This document shows, in pieces, positions 21,895 to 33,471 of a stretch of 64,000 nucleotides of DNA. The position numbers and the translations under genes are program-made. Each line of letters starts with the position of its first letter. Positions within the stretch are counted from its first letter, which is position 1. The notes under the pieces were generated by a model. That model worked only from the letters and a program-made list of their open reading frames with translations, made no database searches and was not told where the DNA came from. Source of the DNA: Isoetes taiwanensis (taxonomy: Eukaryota; Streptophyta; Lycopodiopsida; Isoetales; Isoetaceae); assembly GCA_021234155.1 (NCBI GenBank), contig JAJEKV010000072.1:4935620-4999619 (forward strand), in the 5' to 3' direction.

Positions 21895-23680
21895 TGGTAT
21901 CAGAGCCATCTTAGCTATGTCTAGCAGATTTGGAGCAAGTTTGCTCAACACCATAGAGGTATACAAAGGTGGTCCAGGGATTCAGATATGGAAGGATGCC
22001 ATAATGCATGTCCTGGATGTAGAGGAGCTCGTTGGTTGATCCTAATAGTCAAGTGGCTGCAGATGTCTTCGACTCTGGACCGCTTCCACGGGATCGGCAA
22101 CAAGCTGGAGCAAAGAGGAGATCAACCCGCAGTGCAGGCTCGGGGAGCTAATCTTGGACGCGTTACGGAGGAGGTACCAAGATGAGGAGGAAAATCATTG
22201 CAGGCTAAAGTCAAAGAAGCTCAAGGCATCATAACTTGTAAGTTAAGTCTTGCTATACATTTGAATTTGAGGTCTCTCAGTCCTAGGGAGATGTGGAAAT
22301 TTCTTCTAAAGCATTATGAGGAGAAAACATCCTCACAAATAGACTTGTTGGAAAATGAATTAAGGATTCTAAAGCTTAGAGAAGATGAAGATATATCCGA
22401 GTTTTTTAACAAGTTTGACAACTTGATTGCTGACTAGAAGGGGCTGGGGTTGTCATATCTGATAGGAATCAGGTATTGCAAATTTCCAGGGCTATAGGTG
22501 AGAATGAGACGTTGGCATTGTTTATTAGAAATTCAAGCAAAAGTAGAGAAGAGGCAGAGGTCATACTTAGAACTGAATGGGAGCAAAAGAAAGTATGAAG
22601 GCAAAGTCAAACTGAAGAGACCCCTGAAATATTAATGATGAAAAGGAAAGGCAAAATAATTTGCTATCATTGTCATGAAGCAGGGCATTATAAAAGTGAA
22701 TGCCCTAAATTAAAGAAAGAATTTAATTGCTATACATATGGGGGAAGAGGACATCTTGCCTCCAAGTTCCCCACACCAAAAAATTATTGCAGATCTTCTA
22801 GAGGAAGAGGTGAATCTAGTATTGGAAGATCTGGTAGAGGCAGGGGTAAAGGCTATGAACGAACTTACATCACTCAAGAAGAACAAGAGGCTAAAACTAA
22901 ACCAGAAACAGAAGATGAAGATGAGGTATTAAATGGTTTTGCAGTTATCAATGAGAATTTATGTACTTTAATAGTTGATTCTGGAGCTGAAAGATCAGTA
23001 GTCAAGGATGCTGAATTCTTGAAGAAATTCTCAACTGCAAAATCAAGGAAGATCCAAGTAGGCAATGGTGCATTGCAAGATATCCAAGGGAGTGGGCTAT
23101 TGCAATTAAAAGACTTGAATGGAAATATCATAAATATAGAGGATGTGTTGTGTGTTCCAGCAAAACATCCTCAGCAAGAGAAATCATAATGCAACCAGAG
23201 AACATTGGGAGGCTGCCAAACGAGTCTTAAAATATCTCAAAGGAACTCAAAGACATGGTATTTGCTTCAATTCAGAAAATCTGATTATGAAATGTTATAG
23301 TGATGCAGATTGGGGAGGAGATCTGCATACAGGAAGATCCACATCAGGATATACAATATTTCTAGGTGGAGGTGTCATTTTCTGGAGATGTAAAAAACAA
23401 GCTGCTGTGGCCATGAGTTCAGCAGAAGCTGAATATGCAGCGGCTGCATTAGTTGCCAAAGAGGTAGTATGGCTAAGGAGATTATTAAATGAATTAAACT
23501 GTGAGCAAATGAAGCCTACATATGGACAGACAGCCAAAGCTGCATAGCAATAGTGAAGAACCCTGTGCATCATGACAGGACCAAGCACATAGAATTGAGC
23601 ATGCATTTCATACGAGATCTTGCTGAAAAAAAAATTGATTCACCTAAGACTGGTTTTGCCTTTAATTCTGGCTTTAATAG
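21895..23680 (+). pseudogene. Internally deleted Ty1/copia relic
   Basis: The primer-binding site TGGTATCAGAGCC (21,895-21,907) precedes a gag start at 21,917. Gag continues at 22,198-22,437 (REMWKFLLKHYEEKTSSQ) and then in other frames. One zinc knuckle, CYHCHEAGHYKSEC, and a degraded second one follow at about 22,665-22,760. The protease motif VDSGAERSV is at about 22,974. At about 23,160 the sequence jumps from the VLCVP segment after protease straight to REHWEAAKRVLKYLKGT and RNase H (SDADWGGD, AMSSAEAEYAA). Integrase and most of RT are missing. It is the same family as the copia at 47.5-52.9 kb. Confidence 0.85.
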
Positions 23681-23781
23681 TTATTAAGCTTAGTATTTCT
23701 TATAAATCCTACAGCAACAACATGTTGCTCACAATGTATTTTTTGATCTTTAATTAATGGAAAAAACATCCCATTCTCCTT

Positions 23782-23782
<1 letters not shown>

Positions 23783-23816
<34 letters not shown>
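23783..23816 (+). repeat. A34 tract
   Basis: An uninterrupted run of 34 A follows a 3'-UTR-like stretch about 140 bp after the last copia-derived codons. It looks like a retroposed poly(A) tail. Confidence 0.7.
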
Positions 23817-23817
<1 letters not shown>

Positions 23818-24085
23818 GGTTTAATCAACTTGTTGACAAAGACAAATGACCAATCGTGAGTTTCACAAGCATTATAGCAATTATATTTTATTGATCATCT
23901 TGATGGTGAGAATCATTGTGAGACATGTGAGAATCATTGTGGAAAAGAATAAAAGAAGAAAAACATCATGGAGACTATTCAAAATATTTATTTGGAATTA
24001 ACAGATGCCAGCAAGCCTTTGAGGAAATTGTTGCCAAAATTATGTTATCATTTTAAGGTCATGTACAATAGCAGTTGCAATGGGG

Positions 24086-24177
24086 CAAGAGAAATAAATC
24101 CACACTAGTGCATCATGAAGGTCAAGTATGACAAGAGAAATGAGTCCACACTAGTACATCATGAAGGTCACGTATGC
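24086..24177. repeat. Two 46-bp tandem units
   Basis: CAAGAGAAATAAATCCACAC... at 24,086 and CAAGAGAAATGAGTCCACAC... at 24,132 share nearly the whole 46 bp. Confidence 0.75.
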
Positions 24178-24690
24178 AAAACCACTATGAATTATTAGTT
24201 GGCTATCATGACTATGTCTTTGTGATTAATGCAACTTTTCTTTGTTGATATTAGTTACAATAAGAGCTAAGATAAACCACAATGAATGTCGAGTTGGAAA
24301 ACCTAGGCATAAACCATAAGCATAAACTGAATCATGCAAATTTATCATGCTATTGTGGAGAAAAGTATGTATAAACCAAGTAAATAAACTATCATAATAA
24401 GAAAGGATCATAATTAGCATATATAAACTATACCCTGCACCTTAACAACTTAAGTGTGTTTGATCTAAAGCCTCAATCTAAAGGCCACAAAGATATGTGA
24501 AACTTAAAATTATCTTTTGTTGCAGGATCCTTATAAACTGCTGCCTAACCCCTGTGAGACAAGATGCTGCTGCTAAGTGCTTGCTATAGCCGCGCTGTCC
24601 AAATCGTCCACTGACATCTATAAGGTAGTTGGAGAAAACACTAGTAAGTTGAATTGAAGTGATATTAAAAAAATTAGTGCATACCCGTTA
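24178..24690. other. Unassigned AT-rich DNA
   Basis: No supported feature. Confidence 0.45.
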
Positions 24691-24707
24691 GAACTTTTTG
24701 ATCAGAT

Positions 24708-25160
24708 GTGGAAACCCTTCCTATTTTCCCTCGTTTGTGGAAATCCTTCTTATTTTTCCATGGCATTGAAAAATAGGAAGGGTTTCCATATGAATTAAAT
24801 TTTGAATTCTCGGGTGACGTGCATATTTATGAGTGTGCCCTAATGGGCGGCGTCCGTCTAGAAAAGCGTGGTCCATTGAAAAGCGTGAATAATATAAATA
24901 TTAAAAAAAAAAGGGGTGGAAACCCTTCCCATTTTCCATGGAAACACTTCCGTTTGAAACGGGAAAACCTTCCCATTTTCCATGGAAACCCTTCCTAATT
25001 TCCGTGGAAACCCTTCCTATTTTCCAAACTTAGAAATTCGGAAGGGTTTCCACAGAACCCTTCCTAGTTTTAATGAAAGCCGGAAGGGTTTCCACGAAAA
25101 ATAGGAAGGGTTTCCATGGAAATTTGGAAGGGTTTCCATGGAAAATAGGAAGGGTTTAGT
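24708..25160. repeat. Inverted-repeat cluster of a GGAAACCCTTCC motif
   Basis: GGAAACCCTTCC and its reverse complement GGAAGGGTTTCC, often joined by ATTTTCC or AAAATA and CATGGAA, occur about a dozen times counting variants. Forward copies dominate 24,915-25,025 and reverse copies dominate 25,038-25,155, so this part can fold into one long hairpin. A smaller hairpin of the same motif sits at 24,708-24,786. No coding frame. Confidence 0.8.
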
Positions 25161-26340
25161 CCAACGGCGATTTTTGTGGCTTTATCAAATTAATATAGCC
25201 ATTAATTTGAAAAAGTAAAGATTTAATAGTGTAGAATTAGCCACGTTGGATTTTGATGACATGAAATTGACACGTAGATAATTAAAATTGCAAGAAGGCT
25301 ATAGTCTTCGTTGGGATGGTGTGCCAAAAAAAATGGATATCCTAGGGTATCTGTGGTTTACGTGGACGTTATAATGCTTGCGCGGCAATTGCCTGAATCT
25401 CGCCCTGAAGTAAGGCTGGGATCGCACTTACTGGAATGACCGAAGGTGAATGCAAAGAAAGTGGTATCGCACTAAAACGGCCAAACCGCCTGCTTTGTTT
25501 GGGCGGGCGCCCAAGTTGTGGCGGGCGAGATTGGCCGCCCAAGTTCGGGCTGCTGCATACGTGGACAATATTTGGAGGGAATTGCAGTATATGATCGGCT
25601 TGCAGGGTGGGTGAACGAAGACATACAGTGGTCGAGCTGTTCTGCGCACAAGCAACAATCTGCAAAATTTTGTAAAGCACGTCAAATTGCTAAGAATTCA
25701 ATTATTGCAGGATCTAAAGTGTTGGCATTCTTTTGTTTTCCACATGGAGCACACTGATATTGAATCTGTTACTTGCACCCAGGACAACCAAATGCCATTC
25801 TTTCGAAGCCAATTTCCCAGCAATTCCATGTGCACACCCTCCATGCATCCTACTTTTGGGATTGCTACTCGCAGCCCTCTACCATTTGTGTTTCATCAGC
25901 AGCCTAGTAATCCTTCTTTGGCATTCCAAGCATCACAGAACCTACCTTCTGCACCATATGGTGTTCATACTTATGCTGAAAATCCACAAATTTCTCTTTC
26001 TCAGCCTCCAACAAACCATGTGAATTTGAGATTGCCTCCATTTGCCTACATATAGGAAATGAAAAGCTCTATTGGAAAAGCATGATTATATTGGAAAAGC
26101 ATGATTGCAGGGAACTACAGAAAAATGAATTTACAGAAAATTGATTTCAAGAATGATATTGAGAAATTTGACAACAACACCTTACCTGAACTACAATAAC
26201 ATTAGCGCTCCATTTGATGCAGGGAGTTCGAAGAAAGAGACGTCTTCTTCGATGGCGACGTGCTTCGTGCTTCAAGTTTTGGCGCCGTGGAGTTGTTTGA
26301 TTCCAACGTGTACCATTGATGTGGCATATATTGTTCCCTC
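25161..26340 (+). other. 5' flank of the ABC gene with an unrecognised open frame
   Basis: The main content is a 122-aa plus-strand frame at 25,687-26,055. It is rich in Pro, Ser, Phe and Gln, and an AG (TTATTGCAG) sits just upstream at 25,702-25,710, as if an acceptor. It could be a terminal exon of an unseen gene or chance. A GC-rich patch with repeated GGGCG lies at 25,498-25,545. A short GGAAAAGCATGATT direct repeat is at about 26,076-26,105. Confidence 0.25.
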
Positions 26341-26344
26341 CTTA

Positions 26345-26541
26345 GGGTGCTTTCCCATGGATCTCCGACCTCAAGGTTTTCTTGAGGTCCAGATAAGGGC
26401 GTGCAGGTTCCGTGGGCACCTCAACCTCAAAGACTCAGGTTTTTGACCTTGAATCAGAAGTAATCACCAAGCATTTCTTAACGCTGAGGTTTTTGACCTG
26501 GACCCAGATTTCCAGGTCGCCAATCTGATGGGAAAGCACCC
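26345..26541. mobile_element. Tourist/Harbinger-like MITE, 197 bp
   Basis: Terminal inverted repeats GGGTGCTTTCCCAT and ATGGGAAAGCACCC are perfect over 14 bp and flanked by TTA on both sides (26,342-26,344 and 26,542-26,544). A three-base TTA target duplication is diagnostic of the PIF/Harbinger superfamily. It has no coding capacity. It sits about 330 bp upstream of the ABC transporter start codon, in the promoter or 5' UTR. Confidence 0.85.
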
Positions 26542-26869
26542 TTATGAATCTTCGGGCACCCACCTCCACCGAAACCGAAGCCTGCCCCTAATATGCCTAT
26601 GGAGTTCGGTCGTTGTCTCTAGTGCGATCCCAGTCTAATTTGCCTTGCCGTCGTCGCATTTTAAATCGTGTATGCTCCTTCGGGAGATTCCTAGCCCGGT
26701 CAATTTCGCCGTAGTTGTTTAATGCCTAAGCTTCTGTTTTACATGGCCGATTCTTGGTCAATCTTCGTGCCTGCCCATTCTTGGTCAATCTTCTTGCCTG
26801 TCACTATGTTGTATTATTCATACGAACAAGTATCCTATTTGGAGCAGCATCAAGCTCAGGATTTGCAAA

Positions 26870-29800
26870 ATGGATGTTCTCACATGCAATTCCCGAGCTT
26901 GGGAATTTACCAAGTCTGGTGGTCATGTACTACACGAATTCCCTCTGTCAAGACATTATTCAAATTGGTCCAGAGCGTTGCAAATGCAACGTGGCTACAG
27001 GATATGGAATCCTATGTCGAGTACAACAAGTATTAGAAGATCTTGCCAATGCCATGCACACTGGTCTTTCAATTTTTATGAGAATTTGAAGACCACAGCG
27101 CAGGCATTTGTGGGGGCTCCATGGTGGGCTAGTGTTCCCAACGAGGACATTATGCAAACTCCTTCATCACAGGTGATCATGCTGGTTTTGTATTGACAAA
27201 TCTAGTTTGTGATTGCTTGATGGGTTTAAACAATTGTATGTAGAAGGAAAAAACAAATTTGGGTTTGCTACTTCAAAGATTCTGGAAAGTTGCGATACCA
27301 TACTGGAAGTCTGAAGATAGGATTCAAGCGCTATTTCGCGTTTTGGCAATTATTCTTTTCACTTTGGCTTCAACTGCCTTCAATGTTCGTTTCAGCTTTC
27401 TCGACAGAAATTTCTTCAATGCACTTGCAAGTAAGTGCAAAAGTTGATTCTACAGTTGTTTGAACCCTTAAGAAGTGGAAATTGCTTCAACTGCCCTCAA
27501 TGTTTGCTGGAGCTTTGTTGACAGACATTTCTTCAGTGTGCTTGCAAGTGCGTTGGAAGTTGATTTACAATTGTTTAGAGCCTTAATAAATGTTGATTTT
27601 ACATTGTGTAAACCCTTTACAAATAGGAATAACTTTTGATGGCTGTAGGTAAGAATAGGGATTCATTCGTTCAAGCATTGTTCAATTATCTGGGAACGCT
27701 GGTTGTTGCTATTCCTGTGAGTAGGAACTTATGCAAAATCCCGTTTCGCTATTATTGCATTTTTATTGGCTTCCCAGCAATTTCCTATTGGTGTAATATT
27801 TTTGTAGGTTTTTATGATGCGGGATTATACTAGAAGAGAATTTGCTCTTCAATGGAGAGCTTGGATGACAAAGTTCTACTTGCAGTTGTATTTCAAAAAT
27901 AGGGCATTTTATTGTATACAACAGCAGTCTGTTATTGACAATCCTGACCAGCGGATTGTCGACGATCTTGATTCATTTTCAACAACTGCCATAATATTTG
28001 CATTATCAATTCTTGACGCGATAATGGATTTGGTATCCTTCAGTGCAATCCTATATCACATATACCCACCGCTGTTTGCAGCACTGCTGGCTTATTCTGT
28101 CATTGGCACCTCAATCAGTATAAATTTGGGGAAGGTTAAACCATTTATAAAAGTTAAACGTTTAAGCTATACTGGTTTGAATATACGAGTTATATACTTG
28201 CCGATTGCAGGATCTAGTTCAGCTCAATCAGATGCAGGAAAAATGGGAGGCGGACTGTCGATATGCACTAATGAGGATACGAGAAAATGCAGAATCAATT
28301 GCATTCTATGCTGGGGAACTCATTGAAATGAATGTCCTGCTGAGCTTTTTTGGCCAAGCTTTTAAGAACACCATGGTATGGAATTACTTCACCTGACTGT
28401 GTAATATAGCATACAAATTTGGCATTGCTAACCTTAACAAAAAAAAGCAATGAAAGTTGAAGGAGGACAGTATACCATGAATATCTGAGTTCAGGTATAG
28501 GGTCCTTCAGAATATATGGTTATTCAAAAAATGAGTTGTTCTTTTCTCGCCCTCAAAAACAGTCCATAATTCTGAAGTGGCGTGGTAATAAATCATCAAT
28601 TAATTCTGTCTGTGCCCATGGTAACTGGTATTGTTCAGGATGATCAATATGCATGATTAAGATACCAAACAGGAGCTTTCATAATAATTTGTCTCATTTT
28701 CTAGTTTGATTCCTTTCTTTAGCTTCTTTCCTGCAAGTGGCTTGTTGAAACCTTCTGGCCTAGAATGTGCATAGGGAGTTGTCAATTGCCATGAGACATC
28801 TTGGAAAATAAGATGGATCTATTCTGAGCTATTATCAGCATTACAACCTGTTATCTCTACCTATCCCTTGCTTTAATAGCAGGTTGTAGCGAGCTTGGTC
28901 AATTTGAGATCTGGTCTCTCCATGAGAGGAACATGCCAGCTGATTTCGTGAAGATCTCTTGAAAGGGTGGTAAATGGGCGAAGCCCTCTCCACAATGGAG
29001 CAGGTTCAATTCCCACCCACGGTAGTTTCTATGTGGATTTTGAAGTGCTTACCTTAGACGGTCATTTCTCTATGGCACTCTTATTATTTCCTTGCTTCCT
29101 GTTGCTACTACTACAATGTCCAAAGATCCTAATATGGTTGATTCCTCAAAAAACCAGGAATATGGCACTGGCAACAAGGAAGCAGGAAACTTCCTTCGGA
29201 TCATTAGTCGAGCCTCCTTTATTGGTTCTAAGACACATGGTTATATATATCAATATAGACTGGTTTTTGCCACGTATGCATTTTCTTTTCCTTTTTTTTA
29301 GGGTGGTGTTGAATAAGAAGGGTGTCCCCCAGCTCCAACACTATTCAGAACATATCCAAATCAACCTCCGAGTCAAACATATTATTCTTTAAACGTTTCT
29401 ATTTGGTGCACTTTTTAATGTTAGCATTAGGAATAAAATCTTTGTATCTGTAACTAGTGTCTTATCTATGGTTTGATTTGCTTTTGGTTTCTTTTTATTC
29501 CATTGCATCATCATGAAGGTTATGCTGAAATAAGTGGTAATATGACAGAAAAGGATTAAAGCTGAAACTAAGTTGAAGACATTTAAGTATCCGTTTGGCT
29601 CAATAATCAACCTCCTGCCATCAGCTGTGGTTGCTCCTCTTTACTTTGCCGGCAAAATCGAGATGGGAGTTATTACTCAAAGTGAAACTGCTTTCTACAA
29701 TGTCTATAGTGCACTCAACATAATTGTCTCAGATTTCGAGTACCTATGCAGTTTCTCAGCCGTCATTCATAGATTGGGTAATTCCTTCCAACATGGATAA

Positions 29801-31262
29801 TATTTTCTTCAAGGATATGAGCTTTTCCTTTTCTGCCAACGTTTTTTCTTCTCCTTCATGCCATGACAAAAATCTTAATTTTTCTTGGAGCACAACTTTT
29901 ACATACACTTGACCATCCAAAATTCCCTTGCAAAGTTTGCATATTACGATGACAACCCATGCCTGTATTTAATTTCACGGTTAGGCAACAGAAGTTTCCT
30001 TTTTAATCATGACCCCCAAAAATAAATCTTAATGCTGTACATAATGCATCTCAAGTATCTGGATAAAATAGTCACGATTTTCAGGGGAATAGGTAGGATC
30101 GTGATGTAAATGCGTGCTCAAAATAATATATAAATAAGTGTGCATTAAACCTCTGGACATGTGCATTGTCTTTTCTAAGTATCGAAACTCGGTCATCTTA
30201 TATTTTTGCAGGTGAGTTTTTTGAAGCATTAGAGGCTCACTCAGCAGATATACAGGAAAATAATGCACAATCTCACATTTTATTGTCGGAGAATGCATCT
30301 CCCCCATTTACCTTAAAGACACCTTTACTTCAGGTTGAGAATCTAAGTTTGCAAACCCCATGCAATGATCTGGTGCTGGTCAGAGACTTATCTTTTGTTG
30401 TCCATAAGGGTGACCGAATGCTGGTACTTTCATTTACTTAAACCCAAAATATTTGTTAAGGTAGTCACTTTTCTAACCTAGGAACATGTAGATTACTGGG
30501 ATAAGTGGATGTGGAAAAACATCACTTCTCAGAGCAATTGCTGGTCTTTGGAAGCATGGAACAGGCACCATTCAAAGTCAGTTTCGCTTTAGACAAGGCA
30601 AACAGATCTTTTTTTGTCCACAAAAACCATATATGGTCCTTGGGACGTTAAGGCAACAGCTTTTATATCCTCTGTGGCACGTGGATGGTAAGACTGATGA
30701 TCAATGTATGATGCTACTTTGACTCAAATATGATAGCGCATTCATGCTAGTGTTACAGACTAACAGATATGCTGTCCAGGCAATCCAAATGTAGCAGATC
30801 CCTTGTGCTGCCAGCCAACTGATATGAAGTTGCTGAACGTTCTGCAAGAGGTGCATCTAGAGGGTGTGGCAGCTCGCTACAGTTTAGAATCAAAGGCTGA
30901 TTGGTCCAGTGTGCTGTCCCTTGGGGAGCAACAACGAATTGCATTTGCTCGAATATTATTATGCCAACCAAAACTTGTTCTTTTAGATGAAGCTACCAGT
31001 GCACTAGATGAACAGAATGAGGTAATAAGGCCTCCAAAAACTTTCTATAAACTTTTCTATAGTTTTCTGCAACATAGAATATTAGTTCCTTAGGTAATTG
31101 TTGATTTGGTTTGCTGTACAGGCTTTTCTGTACAAACAGCTGCAGAGGCTAGGGATCTCAATTATTAGTGTGGGACATAGAACAAGTCTCCAACATTTGC
31201 ACACATGCTGCTTGAGACTTAATGGTGATGGAGCTAACTGGGATATGATGCTTCTCAACTAG
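26870..31262 (+). CDS. ABCD2: Plastid-type ABC transporter, ABCD2 / SbmA-BacA-like half transporter
   Basis: Ten exons join in frame: 26,870-27,172, 27,244-27,430, 27,649-27,716, 27,808-28,134, 28,211-28,375, 29,549-29,777, 30,212-30,423, 30,492-30,687, 30,780-31,021 and 31,122-31,262. All introns are GT-AG, and the product is 689 aa. Residues 1-100 are rich in Ser, Thr and Arg, like a transit peptide. Residues about 105-395 are the SbmA/BacA-type membrane domain ([38 protein letters not shown]). The nucleotide-binding domain has Walker A GISGCGKT (500-507), Q541 in PQKPYM, signature LSLGE (608-612), Walker B LVLLDE (628-633) and H662. All key residues are present. Length and order match plant ABCD2, a chloroplast half-transporter of unsettled substrate. 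The N-terminal exon is the least certain part. Confidence 0.88.
27364..27590 (+). repeat. Tandem duplication across an exon-intron boundary in the ABC gene
   Basis: About 105 bp spanning the end of exon 2 and its donor (27,364-27,470) is repeated in diverged form at 27,482-27,580 within the next intron. The second copy has lost the GTAAGT donor (GTGCGT instead). Confidence 0.7.
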
Positions 31263-32158
31263 CTAAAGTGTTCTTCATTATGTTGAGGTGCCCGCCAATA
31301 TTTCTGAAAATTTCAGCAATAGTTTCCTCGATCGGTCTGCAATGTGAACAATATGTGTTGAAATGAGCAACAAGGGTACACAGAAACAATGATAGCGGGC
31401 ATATTTGCTAGCAGAACAATAGAGGAAATCATGCCAGCTGGAATGTGGTCTAAAACCAAAAGGAAAAAAAGAAAAAACTAGTGGGGGGTGACGAGAGATG
31501 TATTAAGTATTGTTTGGCGTTTAGCTGCTGGGGTAAATTTGTTTGAGCTTGGATTCTATTGTCTTTGCTGTTGGAGTTGGGGATGTCATGTAGGTAGAAT
31601 TGTACACTTAGACTGCTTTATGCATGCCCTATTTCCTTTTTTTACTAACTAATCGATTGGAAGAAATTGCATGTGGAATATAATGGCATCTATTGAGTAA
31701 CAACTCCCTCAATGCTGCCTCCTATAGATAAATAGTGCATGTATGTTTAAATAGTGCATGTTTAAAATATTGCATGTTTATTTATTGAATATGAACCTCA
31801 GCATATCCGGGGCATCATATCAAATCAACGGCTAACATCTTTTTGCTAAAAAAATGCTTTGCCGCTTTGTAAGGTCACTTTCAAACATGGTTGAGACAAA
31901 ACAAATAAAAAAGAAGCTCCCAGCTTCACACAAGTCGGGTGTTCGGCTTCCATCCTTGCAAATTGCACTAAAAATACTCTTCAGGTGCTTCCAATTTCAC
32001 GCAGAGTCACTTTTTCCATCGTATTGACAACCCATTGTCCAATTCAGCCAATTTCTGGGCTCATTATCTGTTTTAGATTGGTATCAATTTGCACACATAA
32101 AAAATCTGAAGAATAAGCTTTCAATCTTCTGCTTGGGTCTCAGACAGATGCAGGGCCT
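31263..32158. other. 3' flank of the ABC gene
   Basis: AT-rich, probably containing the 3' UTR and terminator region. A short TAGTGCATGT direct repeat lies near 31,735-31,760. No other feature seen. Confidence 0.45.
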
Positions 32159-32222
32159 CAATTTTCACAAAACTCGGTTTGGGAAATGGTCAATTTTCAC
32201 AAAACTCGGTTTGGGAAATGGC
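32159..32222. repeat. Two 32-bp tandem units
   Basis: CAATTTTCACAAAACTCGGT... begins at 32,159 and again at 32,191, identical by eye over at least 31 bp. Confidence 0.85.
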
Positions 32223-32483
32223 CGACAGCTGGGAGCCAAGATCTGCCAGCCTACTGGGGACGGCCGGGGTTCTGACGGCGAAACTTTGATCGGCGATATC
32301 TCTTTTATCTGGTGTCAGATTTCGGCATGCTTGGGCTCGTTGGAAAGCTTGCTCCGAGCTCTTTCCGGAGGTGTATAGCATCAGCTGTTTTGCATGTGGC
32401 TTACTGTCGCAAACAGCTGATTTTCGGACTGGTTCGGATGTCATGGCTCCTGCCAGACAGGCGGATGGGGGATCGATTGAGCC

Positions 32484-33058
32484 TCATGGCTTGGGGCTGA
32501 AGCCAAGGGAGATGGCGAGGAGGAAGAATCCTCCCAAAAGGGAAGCGCTGGTCTCGGCATGCCTAAGAGGCTGGGGGTCAGTAGGAAGTGGCATGCAATT
32601 GGTGGCAGAGATGAGGGAGCTCTTGGAATCCCCTTCGGTTGAGAGGTATGTCTCAAATTCTTCCATGTGGGCCTGAGCACTTTGGTCTAACGGTTTGCCT
32701 TTCGTGTTGCCAAAGGTGGGATAAGTCAGTTTCAGAGTCTGAAAGGTAGATGTGAAAGTGCTGGGCTGGACAGGAACAGGATAGTGAGGATATTGAGGTT
32801 GTGGTGGATGTGGCATTGTGCCGACGGACCCGATGAAGGGGGATCTGCGTTGAGAAACTGAAGCAGCCAGAGCATTGGTTTTGAGATCCGTAAGGTTGTA
32901 AACAAGAAGAGCCGTGGGAAACGAGGGGAAAGGATATTCCCGGTAGGCCAAAGGAGACATGTGGATAGCCGTGCCCACCGGGGAGATGATGGTTTGCTAA
33001 GGAAGAGGCTTATGGCCCGAAGAATGATGGATGTAGGCATGTTTGGGTGTGAAAGCAC
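32484..33058 (-). pseudogene. Gag-like fragment of a minus-strand LTR element
   Basis: Two overlapping minus-strand frames (33,058-32,732 and 32,978-32,484) encode a Pro-rich stretch followed by LKLTYPTFGNTKGKPLDQSA and HMEEFETYLSTEG. That order resembles the start of a retrotransposon gag domain. The frame changes within the region, so it is broken. It lies downstream, on the minus strand, of the LTR candidate at 33.47-33.97 kb. Family assignment to gypsy is tentative. Confidence 0.45.
32581..32651. repeat. 71-bp direct repeat, copy 1
   Basis: Identical by eye to 33,988-34,058, offset 1,407 bp. Lies in the gag-like fragment. Confidence 0.85.
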
Positions 33059-33059
33059 G

Positions 33060-33471
33060 GGTTGAGAAGGTTGAGCCGGATAAGGCCCCGAGCAAGTGAT
33101 GAGGGGACCGAGGTTGTGAGCAATGTTTGCACGCTTTGGGGCGGGAACTGGACTCCAGACTCGACACGAGGGGTGGGTGGTTGGTGAGCCCTAGACCGGC
33201 AAGATGGCCTCCCTCTATGTCATAAGCGCAGATCCATACATGTCGCTTAACAGTTTCCGACGCCGATGGCGCTCCAAGCCTTAGATGCCGTCTCGAGAAA
33301 GGAGTTCTTCCGGGCGGAAATTACCCGGACGCATATGGCTTATGTAAGAAAGTAGGAGAAAATCCCGGACCCGGCGTGGCGGCATGTTGTTTGGGGGTCC
33401 GGGTTCGGGAACTCCCCGAAGACAGCCCTACGGAGGACCCGTGGATCTAACGAGGAGAGTCAGGGGGACTA
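33060..33471 (-). other. Possible leader region of the minus-strand LTR element
   Basis: GC-rich DNA between the LTR candidate and the gag-like fragment. No recognisable primer-binding site was found. Confidence 0.3.

Noticed and set aside
24708-25160. CRISPR-like array
   Set aside because: Repeats occur in both orientations with irregular, related spacers in a plant nuclear context. It is an inverted-repeat cluster.
25687-26055. 122-aa frame as an upstream exon of the ABC transporter
   Set aside because: The transporter reads cleanly from the ATG at 26,870 with an N-terminal exon of suitable length and phase, and this frame ends in a stop.
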